Shown here: positions 27,330-42,119 of the stretch, one piece after another | How the letters are laid out: the number at the start of each line of letters is the position of its first letter | How positions within the stretch are numbered: position 1 is the stretch's first letter | Assembly (NCBI GenBank): GCA_963573385.1 | Contig: CAUYLG010071485.1 | Coordinates: 1-64,000, forward strand | Length of the DNA: 64,000 nt | Direction of reading: 5' to 3' | DNA from: Cacajao melanocephalus | Taxonomy: Eukaryota; Chordata; Mammalia; Primates; Pitheciidae | Position numbers and translations under genes: made by a program | Notes under the pieces: model-generated | Databases searched by the model: none | What the model was told of the DNA's origin: nothing | What the model saw: the letters and a program-made list of their open reading frames with translations, nothing else

Positions 27330-27870
27330 ACGCCTTACCTTCTTGCATCTGTCATCCCAGGCAGAATAAAATCCAAAGACTTTTGCATGATTTGATTAAC
27401 CCCAGCTATTCTGGGCCCTTACTACCTCCTACACCTCATCCTTAACCACTCTCTTCCTCATTCATCCTAACTTACTCCAGCTACATATGTCTCCTGATTA
27501 GTTTTCCCAATATGAGAACCCTTTCCCATTCCTCCCATTCTGTCCCTCCAATCCTCTCTTCCTTTCTCCTGAATCAGGATTCCCCCATAGAACCACATGA
27601 CTCACTCCCTGACTTCACTCGAAAATATACACTCAAAATTTATTGCAGTAATTATACAAAAAAGTAACCCCTTTTATGCCACTTAAATTTTTCCTCTAGT
27701 ATTTTTTACTCTCTTTATAATATTTTTTGGTGTTGTCTGCTTTCCTAATAGAATATACACTCCATGTAGTAAGGACTTTGCTAGATTCACTGTTGCACCC
27801 TCAATGCCAAAAAGAGTCCCTGTCAAACAGTTGGCACTCAATAAATCTCTGTTGAATGAAATGAAGCTAC
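27330..27870 (+). repeat. L2 LINE 3' portion
   Basis: Phrases such as TATTCTGGGCCCTTACTACC, TCCCTGACTTCACTC and the 3' end GTTGGCACTCAATAAATCTC follow L2. No open reading frame is kept. Confidence 0.65.
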
Positions 27871-27939
27871 ATTCTCCATGAAATTGAAATACTTACTATT
27901 GCTTTTGATTTTGCATATATATTTTCTGGTTTTTGCCTC

Positions 27940-28130
27940 CATAAATTTTGTTCTTTTTACCCTGGAATGTTCTAGCCCTTCCCTCAACTATGCTTATCAA
28001 AATTATAATTAACTTTTAAATGTAATGAACTTGATCATGCTTTTCCTGAACAAAACAACTGGGCATAATCTTGACTTTTCCTAGACTCTGTAGTTCTCTA
28101 TATTTATATGACATTTATTGTTACCTTATA
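27940..28130 (+). repeat. L2-like remnant holding the left copy of a 28-bp repeat
   Basis: CCTGGAATGTTCTAGCCC and AACTTGATCATGCTTTTCC fit the L2 order. Its 27970-27997 part recurs exactly at 28778-28805. Confidence 0.5.
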
Positions 28131-28805
28131 ACCACCTATTGATTTTCTAACTCAGTATTTATTAATTATGCTATATAGACACTATAAAAATGAGGATAGC
28201 AGCGTTTATATTCTTCTTGAGTTAGTAGAATGAATAATAGTTATGCTCATTATATTATTTTTCTTAGATTTTTATAATCAAGAACCAGGTGTTCTTGTTG
28301 CTTTAACATGTATTTGTAAAAGATATCCTGTGACACAGAGATTTGATTTTTTTAAAAATAACGCTTTTTACTAACTACTTTTAATAGATCTTGCTCCTAA
28401 ATATCTCTGGAGTATTTTTGATAAAACTGAAATTTGAATGGCTGTAAGGTAAACCAAACAAGAATATTTAGGAGAGCATTTTGCTTTGTCCAACATATCA
28501 AGTGTTAAGGACAGCATGTATGCTAAAAGTCACATATGAATGATGTTTTCTATGCACTGGGGACATGAGATTGTAATGAGCTATGGGCTAGGGTTGAGAG
28601 CAGATGCCGGGTCTGAAGCAACCCTTCAGGAACTGGGCATTGTTGCTTAAGACATCTCCCCTGTTAATGTATGTGTAGGTGTGCTATGTCCTGAATTGCC
28701 TAAGACATACTCTGTTTTCACCTTCTGTCTTGAGACCCCAATTTTAATCTCAGATTATCTCATGTTGATTTGGCTTTTTCTAGCCCTTCCCTCAACTATG
28801 CTTAT

Positions 28806-29622
28806 ATGTGACAAATTCAGTTACTTTACGTGAGAGCAAAACACGAAAAAATTTATTTTTTGAGACATTTAACACTAAAAAAGTTAAGTGGTTCAATGTA
28901 ACTCAAATCATTAAGAGGCAGACCAAGATGGAACGGAATGGACTTAAATCTCATTATTTCCCTTATTTCTTTAGTTTTACTAAAAGATTTGAATACATAG
29001 GTTAAAACAGCAGAAGAATACCTGGATTAACGTTTAGGTTTCTAGAATTCAAGATAAACAACTGTGTCTAGAACCCAAGTATAAACAGTCTCAGTTTAAG
29101 GGCATAACAGGGAGACTTGAAAATAGGAAAAGAAGAGATGAGATTAAAAGCAAACAAATCAACAAATTAAAAATTAATGGGATGTGTAATAGATGTTTAT
29201 TTCCATGCCTCAATCCAATACTCAAAGCGTTTTAATGGATCCTGGTTTAAAAATTGTCTGTTTTAGATATAGACAGACTAGCACCGGTCCAGTGTGTATC
29301 ACTAACAAGGACATGGTTAAAATTTACAGGTCTGGGCAATTATATTCAAGTGCTCAGCTTTTGAAGAGACTTCACTATTTCAAAACTCTGATGGATACTT
29401 ATTCTGTGAAAAAGCAGTATCATATGTGGCAAAAATCAGGGAGAAAAAAACCCTACTGGCCAAGATTACTGTGTACCTGGCTAATTGTTCTCCACTAATT
29501 GGACTGTCAGTACGATGGCTTATTGTGCCACAAATTTTTAGCTTTTAGGTGCTTTTTATCCTTTTAGATGCTTTTCTTTGCCAGCTGTTCGCTCTCACAT
29601 AAAGTAACTGAATTTTTCACAT
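28806..29622. mobile_element. 817-bp DNA-transposon-like element with 32-bp terminal inverted repeats
   Basis: The ends 28806-28837 and 29591-29622 are reverse complements at 30 of 32 positions; the left arm starts ATGTGACAAATTCAGTTAC. The flanks ATGCTTAT (28798-28805) and GTACTTAT (29623-29630) agree at 6 of 8 bases and may be a worn 8-bp target-site duplication. The inside has short open frames (for example 29193-29498) with no transposase motif that I recognise, so it would be non-autonomous. I cannot assign a family. A chance or rearranged inverted repeat remains possible. Confidence 0.65.
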
Positions 29623-32172
29623 GTACTTATTTCATCATACTCTGAGTTCTTTAGTTTTTCAAAGATTCATTTGATACATGATTGTCTATTTCCCATTCAC
29701 AAGAACATATAATCCTATTATGTCTGTTACAAAAGTGTCAGTGTCCCTGAAGAAACATGGAATCAATTAGCAAGGTTGCTGGAATAAAATGGAATTCTTT
29801 CTGAACATGTAGTAGCAGGAGATAACACAGGAGCTCCATGGCACCTATTTTAGACAGTCTTGTTCTAATGACATTTACTAAGTGAATGGCCCATACATAC
29901 TCTTAAACTGACTTATATCTCAGCATTCACTTTTTAAGTCATCTGTTTTTGGAGAAATTTTTATAATTATCTCTATACAACTATATCTGTTATAATATAT
30001 TTGAATTCTATCCTGTATCTGAAAATATAAAACAAAGCATCACATATAAAAACTTAAATCTTTTTTATTCATCTTAATATTTTAGGTGACTCATAATTGA
30101 TTTTAATAAGCTTTTACACATTCTTATCTTTCCAATAGGAGGAATAGTTTTTGCATAAGCAAACATCATCAGTATGAAAGAATATTCAGTAATGAATTAA
30201 CCACTTTTAAAATTAATCCAACTCAAACATACTTTGTATTTAGCATTAGCATCTGTTGCTGTGCAATCTCTTGTAATTGCTTTAAAAAAAAAGCTGACAA
30301 TATAAAACAAATGCAATTTAAAACATTTGCAATGTAAAATAATCCCATTTAGAAAAATGAAAAATTTCATTAGATTGATGAAAATGATGAGGCTGATGAT
30401 GGTGATGGAAAACTATTTCAGTCAAATACAAGAGATAAATAAATTCAAGAACATACATGAGGATGGTGACACAATAGGTGTTAGGTGCGTTAAAAAAAAA
30501 GTGATTTGAAAATGAAAGGATTAAATGTATCTCTGAGGATATAAATGATGCCCTTGAGATTTTTTTTATACATTGATCATTTGTGAGGGAAGTGTTACAA
30601 AATCAAACATAAGTTAAGAATATCATAGCTTGCTAAAATAGTATTCTTAATGTGGAAAAAAACATCAACACAGTTCAAGAATCTGCTTAAGATCATCGAC
30701 CTTGTAACTCAACTGTTTGAGTTCTTTCTGTACTTGCCTTTTCACCAGTAAATTGAATAATTACAGCATTTTTCTCAAAAGGTTGTTGTGGGGGCTGAGT
30801 TAATGTTAATAAAATCTGCACAATAGTGCCAGCCACCTTTTAAGTTCAAAACAGTGTTTGGTCTTGTTTTATATTAGAATTAGTAAATCATTGTAATTTT
30901 ATCTTAAGTTTTATTAGATATAAAATAAAATATATGTGACTTCATGTTTTTACTTTAATCTTTCAAAATAAAACTTAAATTACATTCTTTCCCAACTATT
31001 TACTATGAAATTCCATCTTTCAGTCAATTATCTTCAATGTCTGCATCCAATGATATTTTCAAATAACATAAATCTCCACTTTGTTATAAAACTATATTCT
31101 ATATATTGCCAAATTATTCTAGTTAAAGTAATAGTATGAATGTTTGTTATTAATATGCTAGTTGTTGGCCATTCCTCCTAAATTTTTAAATGTGTTTATG
31201 TGTTACATAGATTTATTCATTTACCTACAGATTGTCCCTTTAAGTTCCCTCTTCTACATAGGTATATAGGTACAGCTTACAGACAAAAAATTCCCAAGAA
31301 ACTCTCCCAAGAAGTTTCTCCCAATAAACTTCTCAAGAAGTAGGATACTTGACAAATTGTCTTTATTAGAAAGAATACTGATATACAGAAAAACTTTCTC
31401 TCAACTTCTTATGCATACACCCATGCAAACACACAGATATACAAACACACACATACATGTGCATGCTCAGGAGCACATATCTGAAGTACTTCCTAAAAAT
31501 TCGCATCCCTCTTTTTTGTTACTTTTTGTGTATTTTAAATTACTTTAACTCTCTTAATTTTCATTCTTCTGTGCATTGAGAAATTTTATCCTAGCTGTAT
31601 GACATATAATCCTTTGAAACAGAGACTGTAGGTTTTAATTCAGTAGACATATTCACTCATCATATTTCACTGAACAAATTCATATAATGTTATAGTGTTA
31701 GGTGTTTTAGGAAGAGACAAAACCAAAACTCACTTTTCTAGTGTGCTGGGAAAGTGGGGCAAGAATCAAATTAGACAAGGGTACATGTTGCATTCATGAC
31801 TCTTACTGCCCTTGGCTATGTCTAAAAGGTGGCCTTTCCAAGTGAATAGAATAAGGGGTCAACAGATTCTCTGCTCTCAATAGAATAAAAGTGCTCACTA
31901 GGCAATATTTTTTTTGGCTCCTCCAGGTTTCAATTTTGATAACATTGTCTGGCATACCATAAGCACTGACGGCTGTTGAATATGTAGAAGACATTGTAAA
32001 CTATGATTTGTTCTCAAATAAATGAATATCAAATCAAATATTAATTTTTTGACCTCAGATTATTAACTTATTTTTATCTTAGAATATTTACTTACAAAAC
32101 TACACCCCCTCAAAAGATCCTTTTTATTCATAATATTTCCTAGAAAAATACAGAAGTACAGAAGCAGCCTTT

Positions 32173-32394
32173 AAAACTTTGACAACTCACCTCGCAGTTT
32201 TAAAAGGAATCCTATAAAGAATGACACGTATCCCTTTAGGAATCTATATCAAACAATTTTACAAAATTAACAATTCATTTTCCTAGTGCTTAATAAGAGG
32301 AACTGCTAAACAATTAATTACTTATGTTTAATTTGCCATCAATTTATGCAAATATTGCTTATAATTAGAAATGTATTAGTATATACTTCAAATT
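32173..32394 (+). repeat. Local duplication, copy 1 (upstream of a CSMD3 exon)
   Basis: This segment matches 33426-33644 in direct orientation at roughly 85-90% by eye, with small indels. Similarity stops at both ends. It lies 264 bases upstream of the exon at 32658. Confidence 0.85.
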
Positions 32395-32593
32395 CAAATG
32401 TGGAAAGTGGAGCCATGTTCTCTTGGGAACAGTAGTAATTCTCAGATGCTACTAAATACCTTTTCCTTCTCTAGTGCTTGCAGTGGATAAAATGATTTCC
32501 TAGTATTGGAAAAGGTCTTAACATATACCTGTTATTACTAGGATGTAGCTTAAGCAAAGATAACGAGACTCCTCATTTCAGGAGAGAAGATAA

Positions 32594-32818
<225 letters not shown>

Positions 32819-33425
32819 TAATTGAATCTATTTTTATTTCATTGTTCTTTACATGTTATTTTGCATGAGCAAAAACAGATCAATACTAAAATATGCTAAA
32901 ACAAATTTTAATTTAAATAATTGCCACAAAAAATTATATTTACCTTTCTATAGTATTACATATTGTGCTCATGTTTTTACCAGGCTGGCAATATGAGATA
33001 TTTTTTTATTTTTGATATAATAAACTAATGTCATTTGAAATTTTTATAACAAGAAAACCCCAAAACAGATGGCTTTAGTTTCTGTCATAGTGTTAAGAAG
33101 TTGATTTCAGGAGTTCAAAGGGGTATATGAGATGCTCTGATGTGCTGAGCCAATTTTAAAACAACTATTATATGTTTATATGCACTTGTTTATAAATGTT
33201 TATTTTTGTTTATAATTTATAAATTTATAGCCTTTCTATAAATATCTGTCTCAGATTCTTTAGTATACAGAGCTGCATATGTGTCTCACATAATTAAACT
33301 AGAATGTGTAAAATTGCACTCTGCATGAGGTAGAGGTTAATAAATGTCCTTTTACAAACAAACAAATAAGTAAAAGGCTCTGTAATATTAAATACGGTTC
33401 ATTCATGAGACTCAACCAAACTCAT

Positions 33426-33644
33426 AAAACTTTTACAACCTACTTCACTGTTTTGAAAGGAATCCTATAAAGAATGACATGTATTCCTTTAGGAATCCAT
33501 AACAAACAATTTTACATAATTAATAATTCATTTTCTTAGTGCTTAAAAAGAGGGACTGCTAAACAATTACTAATGTTTTATTTACCATTCATTTTTGCAA
33601 ATATCGCTTATAATTAGAAATGTATAAGTGCATACTTCAATTTT
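33426..33644 (+). repeat. Local duplication, copy 2 (downstream of the exon)
   Basis: Partner of 32173-32394; shared blocks include GGAATCCTATAAAGAATGAC and GCTTATAATTAGAAATGTAT. The exon at 32658 lies between the copies and is not duplicated. Confidence 0.85.
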
Positions 33645-34289
33645 ACCAATGTACAGTGTAATTTATCAAGGTAACAACTTACCAATGGTAAAATGACCAT
33701 TCTAATACATCAAAACAAAAAACACATTAAAATTATTTACCTGAAAATCTCCATGAGCTAATCTTCTAAGGGAGCTAGTTTATTCATTTTAAAATCTAAT
33801 TTTGACAAGTATTCTTTCTTTTAGCCTGTTGGTGTACTATATTATTGAATTTTACTACTAAATTGTACTTATTGATTTTAATATAGAAAATCTAAAAAAA
33901 TCAAAATACTTTTAGCAATGAAAAGATGTTATTACAATTAAAACTAAAAGCTTGTGTTTAATACATTTAAATTTATTGTGTTTTCACAGATAAAGTTTGC
34001 TTGGATAAAATTACAAATTATTTTATCAGGAAATGAGAATTATGCCAGGACTGTTTTTGTTAGATTTCTACAATGAACTAAATATTATTGAGAAAAATGT
34101 TGTTAAAATGAGTATTCTGGTACTGAATAGCAGGAATAAGGTAGAAGACTTCAAAAACTCTGATTTTTGTTGCTCTTTATTAATAGAAGACTTTACTGAA
34201 AGTTATCCAAAGTGTCCTATTATTCCAGTGTGCAGTAGATTAATGGAGTTTAAGATAAGCTCCCTGATATTATAGAACGGAGTGGAGGG

Positions 34290-34404
34290 CTACATACTGC
34301 TTGCTATGTAAATAGAGGTTTAATTAACACTTAAGGTTTTGCATCTTCATAGGTTACAAGTGTTAATTAAATCTGTATTTACATGGCAAGACTTGCAGAT
34401 GTAG
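34290..34404. repeat. 115-bp imperfect palindrome (MITE-like or structured)
   Basis: The inner arms 34306-34332 and 34358-34384 pair at 25 of 27 positions around a 25-base loop, and a gapped outer stem extends the pairing to 34290 and 34404 (CTACAT with ATGTAG). The inner arms hold the homeodomain-like TAATTA core twice. It may be a short palindromic transposon or a structured element; the family is not recognised. Confidence 0.8.
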
Positions 34405-36007
34405 ATGCCTTTAAGAGCCAACTAAGTTTGTTTGAAGTACAGCTCTTCCAAAGTGTAGCCAAAGTTACATGAAAAGAAAATCTCCAAGTTGTGAGAAATA
34501 TCCAAAGTAACAGAGTCTAATCTCTTACTTGGAAAACTAGTTTCTCCATATGGTATTCAAAAAACATGATGAATTGCCCTGTTGTGGATATTTCTGTTGA
34601 TGTGAACTGTACTTCTTGGGAAAACCTGCTCATTTTTTACGTATTTAATTGTTTAAAAATTATTCTGCAGCCATTATCCCTGTTCTGCTCTCTGGAGCTA
34701 CACCATAAAAACAGCCTAATCTTTGCTCCAAACAAAAGCTCCTGAAACACACCAACTCACCTTTTTAAGACTACCATGTTTTTCATGTCCACTATCCCTA
34801 GATCCTTATTCCAAGTCTTTTCTTCCCATACTAAACACTCTTAGTTCCTTTAATTCATCATAAGATAATACTTTCATTTTCATCACCACTCTAATCAACT
34901 TTCTCTGGATGCTTTCCAGCTTATCTCTTTAAAATGTGGTTTTCTAAAATAAACACATCATGGCATAGTGAAACACTGAAATTATTTTCATTAAAGAAGA
35001 CAGTATTTGTGTTAATTAACTTTTGGCTGCCACGTTATACTACTAATTGATAAAGAGTTTGCAGAAACCTAAATCATCTTCTTAGGTTACTGGGACTTTA
35101 AAATACAGATAAACTCAATTGCTAAAATTCTATAATCATGCAGTTGCTTTTTTTCTGTCTTCCATGCAAAGTTTTATATTTACCCCTGTTATATTTTATC
35201 ATATTGATTTTGATTCAGAGTTCCTATGAGATCACTTTAAAGTGATTTACATTTCATTTACATTTATATTACATTACATTATATTATATTCATTTACATT
35301 CTTATATAAGCATGATAATTAGTACTTTAAGGGTCTATAAGTATCTTTACAAAGATAGATCTAAATATTTAAGAAATAATAAAGTTTAAATGTACCATCT
35401 GCAATCTCTTCACCATTAACATTAAGTAAAGGTGTGTGAACACACACAATTGTTCAATAGTTTCAAAGTCAGTTAACTACAGCATCATTCGGCCTACATG
35501 GCTCCTTATTCACAAGGGCACCATGACTGATTTTCCTGAAACACATTGTAGAAGTCAAGATGCTAATTACAAGTAGTTACTGGAAACCTTGAGAGAAAAA
35601 AATGTACATCAGAAAAAAACCCTTAGACGCTTAGAAGTTGGACTGTACTTGAATAAAACATAGTCCACACTTATTACTTTATAAATTAGGAAAAAAATAA
35701 GTCAAATGGCACCCTTTAGGCAATAGCTAGTGGCATGATTGTAACTAAAACCTAGGTATTAGCATTATTTTACTTTAAGTATAAGTCTGTAACATAAATT
35801 ACCTTTATTGGGCATCTTAAATTAGCATTCTTACAAGAAGTAATTATGATATTGAAACCACTGACTTTTTCTCCCTGCCTTGTTAGCATTGTGTGTCTTT
35901 GCCTGTCTAATCCTCTTTTTTCTGAAATGTCTATCCTAGGTCTGCACCTCCACAAACTTCTTGCTTTTGAAGGTCATTGCCTTTTTGCTTTGGGAGGTCA
36001 TTGCTTT

Positions 36008-36301
36008 AATTTTTTTGTTGTTGTTTGTTTGTTTTCTGAGATGGGTTCTCATTCTGTTACCCAGGCTGATCTTGGCTCACTGAAGCTTCAATTCTGGGCT
36101 CAAGTGATGCTCCCACCTGAGCCTCCTGAGTAGGTGGAACTACAGTGCATACCACCACACCCAGCTAAGTTTTGTATATTTTGGCTGAGAAGGGGTTTTG
36201 CCATGTTCCCCAAGCTGACCTAAAACTCCTGGACTCAAGCAATCTACCCGCCTAGGCCTCCCAAAGTGCTGGGATTACAGGTGTGAGCACCAGACCTGGA
36301 T
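36008..36301 (-). mobile_element. Antisense Alu (old, J-like)
   Basis: A TTG-rich tail then GAGATGGGTTCTCATTCTG, ending GTGAGCACCAGACCTGGA. GGTCATTGCTTT (35996-36007) and GGTCATTACTTT (36302-36313) are the target-site duplication. Confidence 0.92.
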
Positions 36302-36366
36302 GGTCATTACTTTTGAAGGTCATTTTTAGACACCTCTACTGACCTATGACAAATTAATTACCTGTA

Positions 36367-36658
36367 TTTTTTTTTTTTTTTGAGATGGAGTCTCTGTTGC
36401 CAGGCTAGAGAGCAGTGGCACAATCTCGGCTCACTGTAATCTCTGACTCCCTGGTTCAAGCGATTCTTCTGCCTCAGCCTCCTGAGTAGCTGGGATTACA
36501 GGCTCGAGCCACCACGCCCAGCTAATTGTTTGGTATTTTTAGTAGAGATGGGATTTCACCATGTTGGCCAGGATGATCTCGATCTCCTGACCTTGTGATC
36601 TGCCTGCCTCGGCCTCCCAAAGTGCTAGAATTACAGGCATGAGTCACTGTGCCCGGCC
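36367..36658 (-). mobile_element. Antisense Alu (younger, S/Y-like)
   Basis: A poly(T) run then TGAGATGGAGTCTCTGTTGC, ending GAGTCACTGTGCCCGGCC. It is less diverged than its neighbour 66 bases upstream. Flanks with TTACCTGTATTT and TTACCTCTATTT look like a target-site duplication. Confidence 0.93.
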
Positions 36659-37004
36659 TAGTTACCTCTATTTCAATACTCCTATACTGACTTATATTAA
36701 ACAGTTTGGCAGAATGCTTAAAATTTTCATTCATTTATCTTTTTCTTCAGGCCATGAGTTAATATTTATATTCTGTAATGGCTAAAATATAGTAGTTTCT
36801 CAGGATCATTTACTTATTTGGATTAATTGACCTTTGGCACTACTTTGAAAGTCTTCAGTTGTTTTGCAATAATGAAAGAAAGCAAATATTACCATTTAAT
36901 CCATGACTTGATGAACAGCAGCTTCTTTTTATAAAGCGGCTGGCCAGAACTAAGTAACAGGAAAAACAATAGCTCTCATTTTGGGGAACTGATCAATAAC
37001 AATA

Positions 37005-37160
37005 ACACTTACTGAATACAGCCTCTGTGCCAGTCACTGTGCAAAGTCATTGTCATGTTACCTTATTTAAACTGCAAAAGAACTCTATTAAAATCCCATT
37101 TTACAGATGGGGTAAGAAGGGCTCAGAAAGGTAAATAATACTTGACAGTGGCTTTGTGGG
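37005..37160 (+). repeat. MIR element
   Basis: AATAACACTTACTGAATACA, CTCTGTGCCAGTCACTGTGC and TTTTACAGATGGGG in this order mark a MIR. Confidence 0.75.
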
Positions 37161-37807
37161 CACCAATAATTACTTAATGAAATTTTAAAATAATTTATTC
37201 TATGTGTAACAGAACAAGCACATTTTTCTTGAAAAATATAAATAGTATACCTGATGATTTATTTCTCTTTTTTTCAATCTACTGTCTCTCCTATTGTACA
37301 ACTATTTCTTAGCTTTATAGCAGAAATAAGTCTGACTTATCTGAACTTTCCACCCTTATATTGTTCTGTAGCAGCTAATCTGGAGAGCAAAGCATCTTCT
37401 CTTTACTATGTCAAAATTCCATTTTCTTTCCATCTGTCTAGTATTAATACTGATTTTATACTATAGAACATTTGAAAAACTGACTTAATATTTGGACTCC
37501 CTCTAAAAGGGCTCTGGTATTCCTGCCCATTATAGAGAGAAGAAAAAAAAATCAAAACTTACATTTTTGAAAAATAATCTGAAAATAGCACCTTATATAT
37601 TTCAAATCTTTCTCAAATACAAAATTGCTGATTTATTATGCAGTAATAATTTTGTTATGTTAATGTTTGTGTTTTCAGTTTATTTGTTTTGGTCTCATTT
37701 TCTATCACTTTTTTTTTAATAACAGTGGAGACTCTTAAGAATTTCCAACATTTGGAACAAAAATGTAAATGAATAAAGAATGTTACTTGTCATACTCTGA
37801 GGTTTTT

Positions 37808-38445
37808 GGAATTTTCTTTATTCTTTTTTTTAAATTGTACTTTAGGTTCTGGGGTAAATGTGCACATCATGCATGATTGTTGTATAGGTACATACATGGC
37901 AATGTGGTTTGCTGCCTCCATCCCCCTGTCACCTGTATCTGGCATTTCTCCCCATGTTATCCCTCCCCACCCCCGCACCTCCCGCTGTCCCTCCCTTCCC
38001 CGTGTCCATGTGTTCTCATTGTTCAACACTCGCCTGTGAGTGAAAACATGCAGTGTTTGATTTTCTGTTCTTGTGTTAGTTTGCTGGAGAATGATGTTTT
38101 CCAGATTCATCTATGTCCCTACAAAGGACATGAACTCATCGTTTTTTATGGCTGCATAGTATTCCATGGTTTATATGTGCCACATTTTCCTTGTCCAGTC
38201 TAACGTCTATGGGCATTTGAGTTGGTTCCAGGTCTTTGCTATTGTAAACAGTGCCACTATGAACATGTGTATGCATGTGTCTTTATAATAGAATGATTTA
38301 TAATCCTTTGGGTATATACCCAGTAATGGGATTGCTGGGTCAAACAGAATTTCTATTTCTAGGTCCCTGAGGAATTGCCACACTGTCTTTCACAATGGTT
38401 GAACTAATTTACACTCCCACCAACAGTGTAAAAGTGTTTGCAAAT
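37808..38445 (-). mobile_element. L1 3' end, antisense (5'-truncated, primate-type)
   Basis: The block reads as the reverse complement of an L1 3' UTR and end of ORF2: TAAATTGTACTTTAGGTTCT, a C-rich stretch (37960-38010), GTATTCCATGG, GGTATATACCCAGTAATGGG and CACTCCCACCAACAGTGTA. It is too decayed to encode ORF2. Confidence 0.92.
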
Positions 38446-38639
38446 ACTTTGGTAATTGTTTTGGTCAGGTACAAAAAAATAAAGCGCCTCAAAGGAAGGA
38501 TCCCTGTGGCAGCCATTTTTTGTTTCATATGGCACTTTACCGTATATTATGTGTATTTGAGTGTGTGTGTTTGTGTGAAGTCATTAGTCTTATACATGTT
38601 TTATTGACAGTGTGATTAAATACTAATGTGATAACCACA

Positions 38640-39355
38640 AGGAGTCCACTACATAGTCACTAGAATGGAACAAATTAAAAAGCCCCAGATTTTCAAGTAT
38701 TGGAGAGGATATGGAGCAACCATATTGTCTATGGAAATGTAATAAGCATGGCCACTTTGTAAAACAGTATTTGTTAAAGCAGAAGACATATTATTACCCT
38801 ATCATTCAGTAATTCCACTCCTAGATACATACTGAACAGAAATAAGCATGTGCATTCACCAAAGAAATACTAAAATGTTCAAGCAGCACTGTCTACATTT
38901 GTGATAAACTGCAAATGACTTAAGTAACCATCAACAATTGAGCAGAGAAATAGATGTGGTATATTCACAAGGTGGAATGCTATACTATGCATCACCAAAA
39001 ATGAACCACCCACAACTACACACAATTATATTGAGAAATCTCACATACCTAATGTTGAGTAAAAGAAGTCAGATCCAAAAGAGTGTATGTTATATGATTC
39101 CATTCTAGAAACTACAAAATATATATACAAAGCAGCAAAATTTGTCCTATTAGAAGTTGAGTGAGTGGTTACCTTTGGAAAACTAAAGTGACAGAACAGT
39201 TTTATAAAGAAGGCTCTGGTTGCTGCTAATGTTGTGGCTATTGATTTGGATACTATTTGCAAAGGTGTTCAGTTTGTGAAAATTCACTGAGCAGAACATT
39301 TATATATAAATTTTCAAGAAAATTATGTGCACAGGTTGAAATGTGTGACAAATAA
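38640..39355 (+). mobile_element. L1 3' end, sense (old L1M-type)
   Basis: CCACTACATAGTCACTAGAA, TATTGGAGAGGATATGGAGC, TAATTCCACTCCTAGATA, ATGGAATGCTATACTATGCA and GATTCCATTCTAGAAAC follow the end of L1 ORF2 and 3' UTR. No coding capacity remains. Confidence 0.88.
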
Positions 39356-39851
39356 ATAAATGGAGAATAATTACATTCATTTAACAAATAGCATGCCCTA
39401 TGCCTATCTCATATTTCTCTTCTAAAATAAACACACATATTTGGAAGTTAAGTGCTATAATATTAAGCACTGCTTTTATGTTGGTTGAGGAGATTGAAGA
39501 AGGAAATGGAGGTATGTACAATATTTATCAGGAAGTTGCACCTCTGTTATAAACAAAAGATATGTATTTCTCTCAAAATTTTCAGAAAATCAGATAATTC
39601 CTTTTTGGGAACTGATTTTTAATTTTATTTTCAGGCAGTTTCCAAGACATGACTCACTATATCTCTTATAATGAACCTGAAGGAAAAACACACATAAAAA
39701 GAATAATAAACTATATAACTATATATTTAGAATATTTTATAACAATACCTCTCATTTTCAAAAAATATAAGGAAAGTTCTGTCTAATAGTTTGACAGTAA
39801 CTCTCTGTGTTTTCCTGATGTACTTGTAAATTCAATTTTTCTATTTTTTAA

Positions 39852-41792
<1,941 letters not shown>

Positions 41793-41987
41793 TAGTCACT
41801 GTCCATGGAGTTGCATGGTTACACCCTTTGGTTTTTATAATTTGTTGAACTTCTTCATTTATTTTACATTAGTTATTTCAATTTTTTTTCTGTTTGGCAA
41901 TCTGGTATAACACAATTAACTTCTCTACTGCTCCATTCAAGAAACCATGCTTCTAAATTTGATTTCAGATATGGATAAAAAATGAAT

Positions 41988-42119
41988 TAGATGGATAGAT
42001 AGTTACATATGTAGATACATGGAGATAGATGATAGATAGATGGATAGATACATAGATGATAGTAGGAATATGATAGGTATATAATAATATGGAGATAGGT
42101 GATAGATTAGATAGATAAA
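41988..42119 (+). repeat. (GATA)n-rich degenerate microsatellite
   Basis: Interrupted GATA and TAGA units dominate this stretch, for example GATAGATGATAGATAGATGG. Interruptions suggest an old tract. Confidence 0.85.

Noticed and set aside
37806..38203. Overlapping open frames of 77 to 108 codons
   Set aside because: They read antisense to an L1 3' end; the apparent Pro-rich peptide comes from the L1 poly-purine region read on the other strand.
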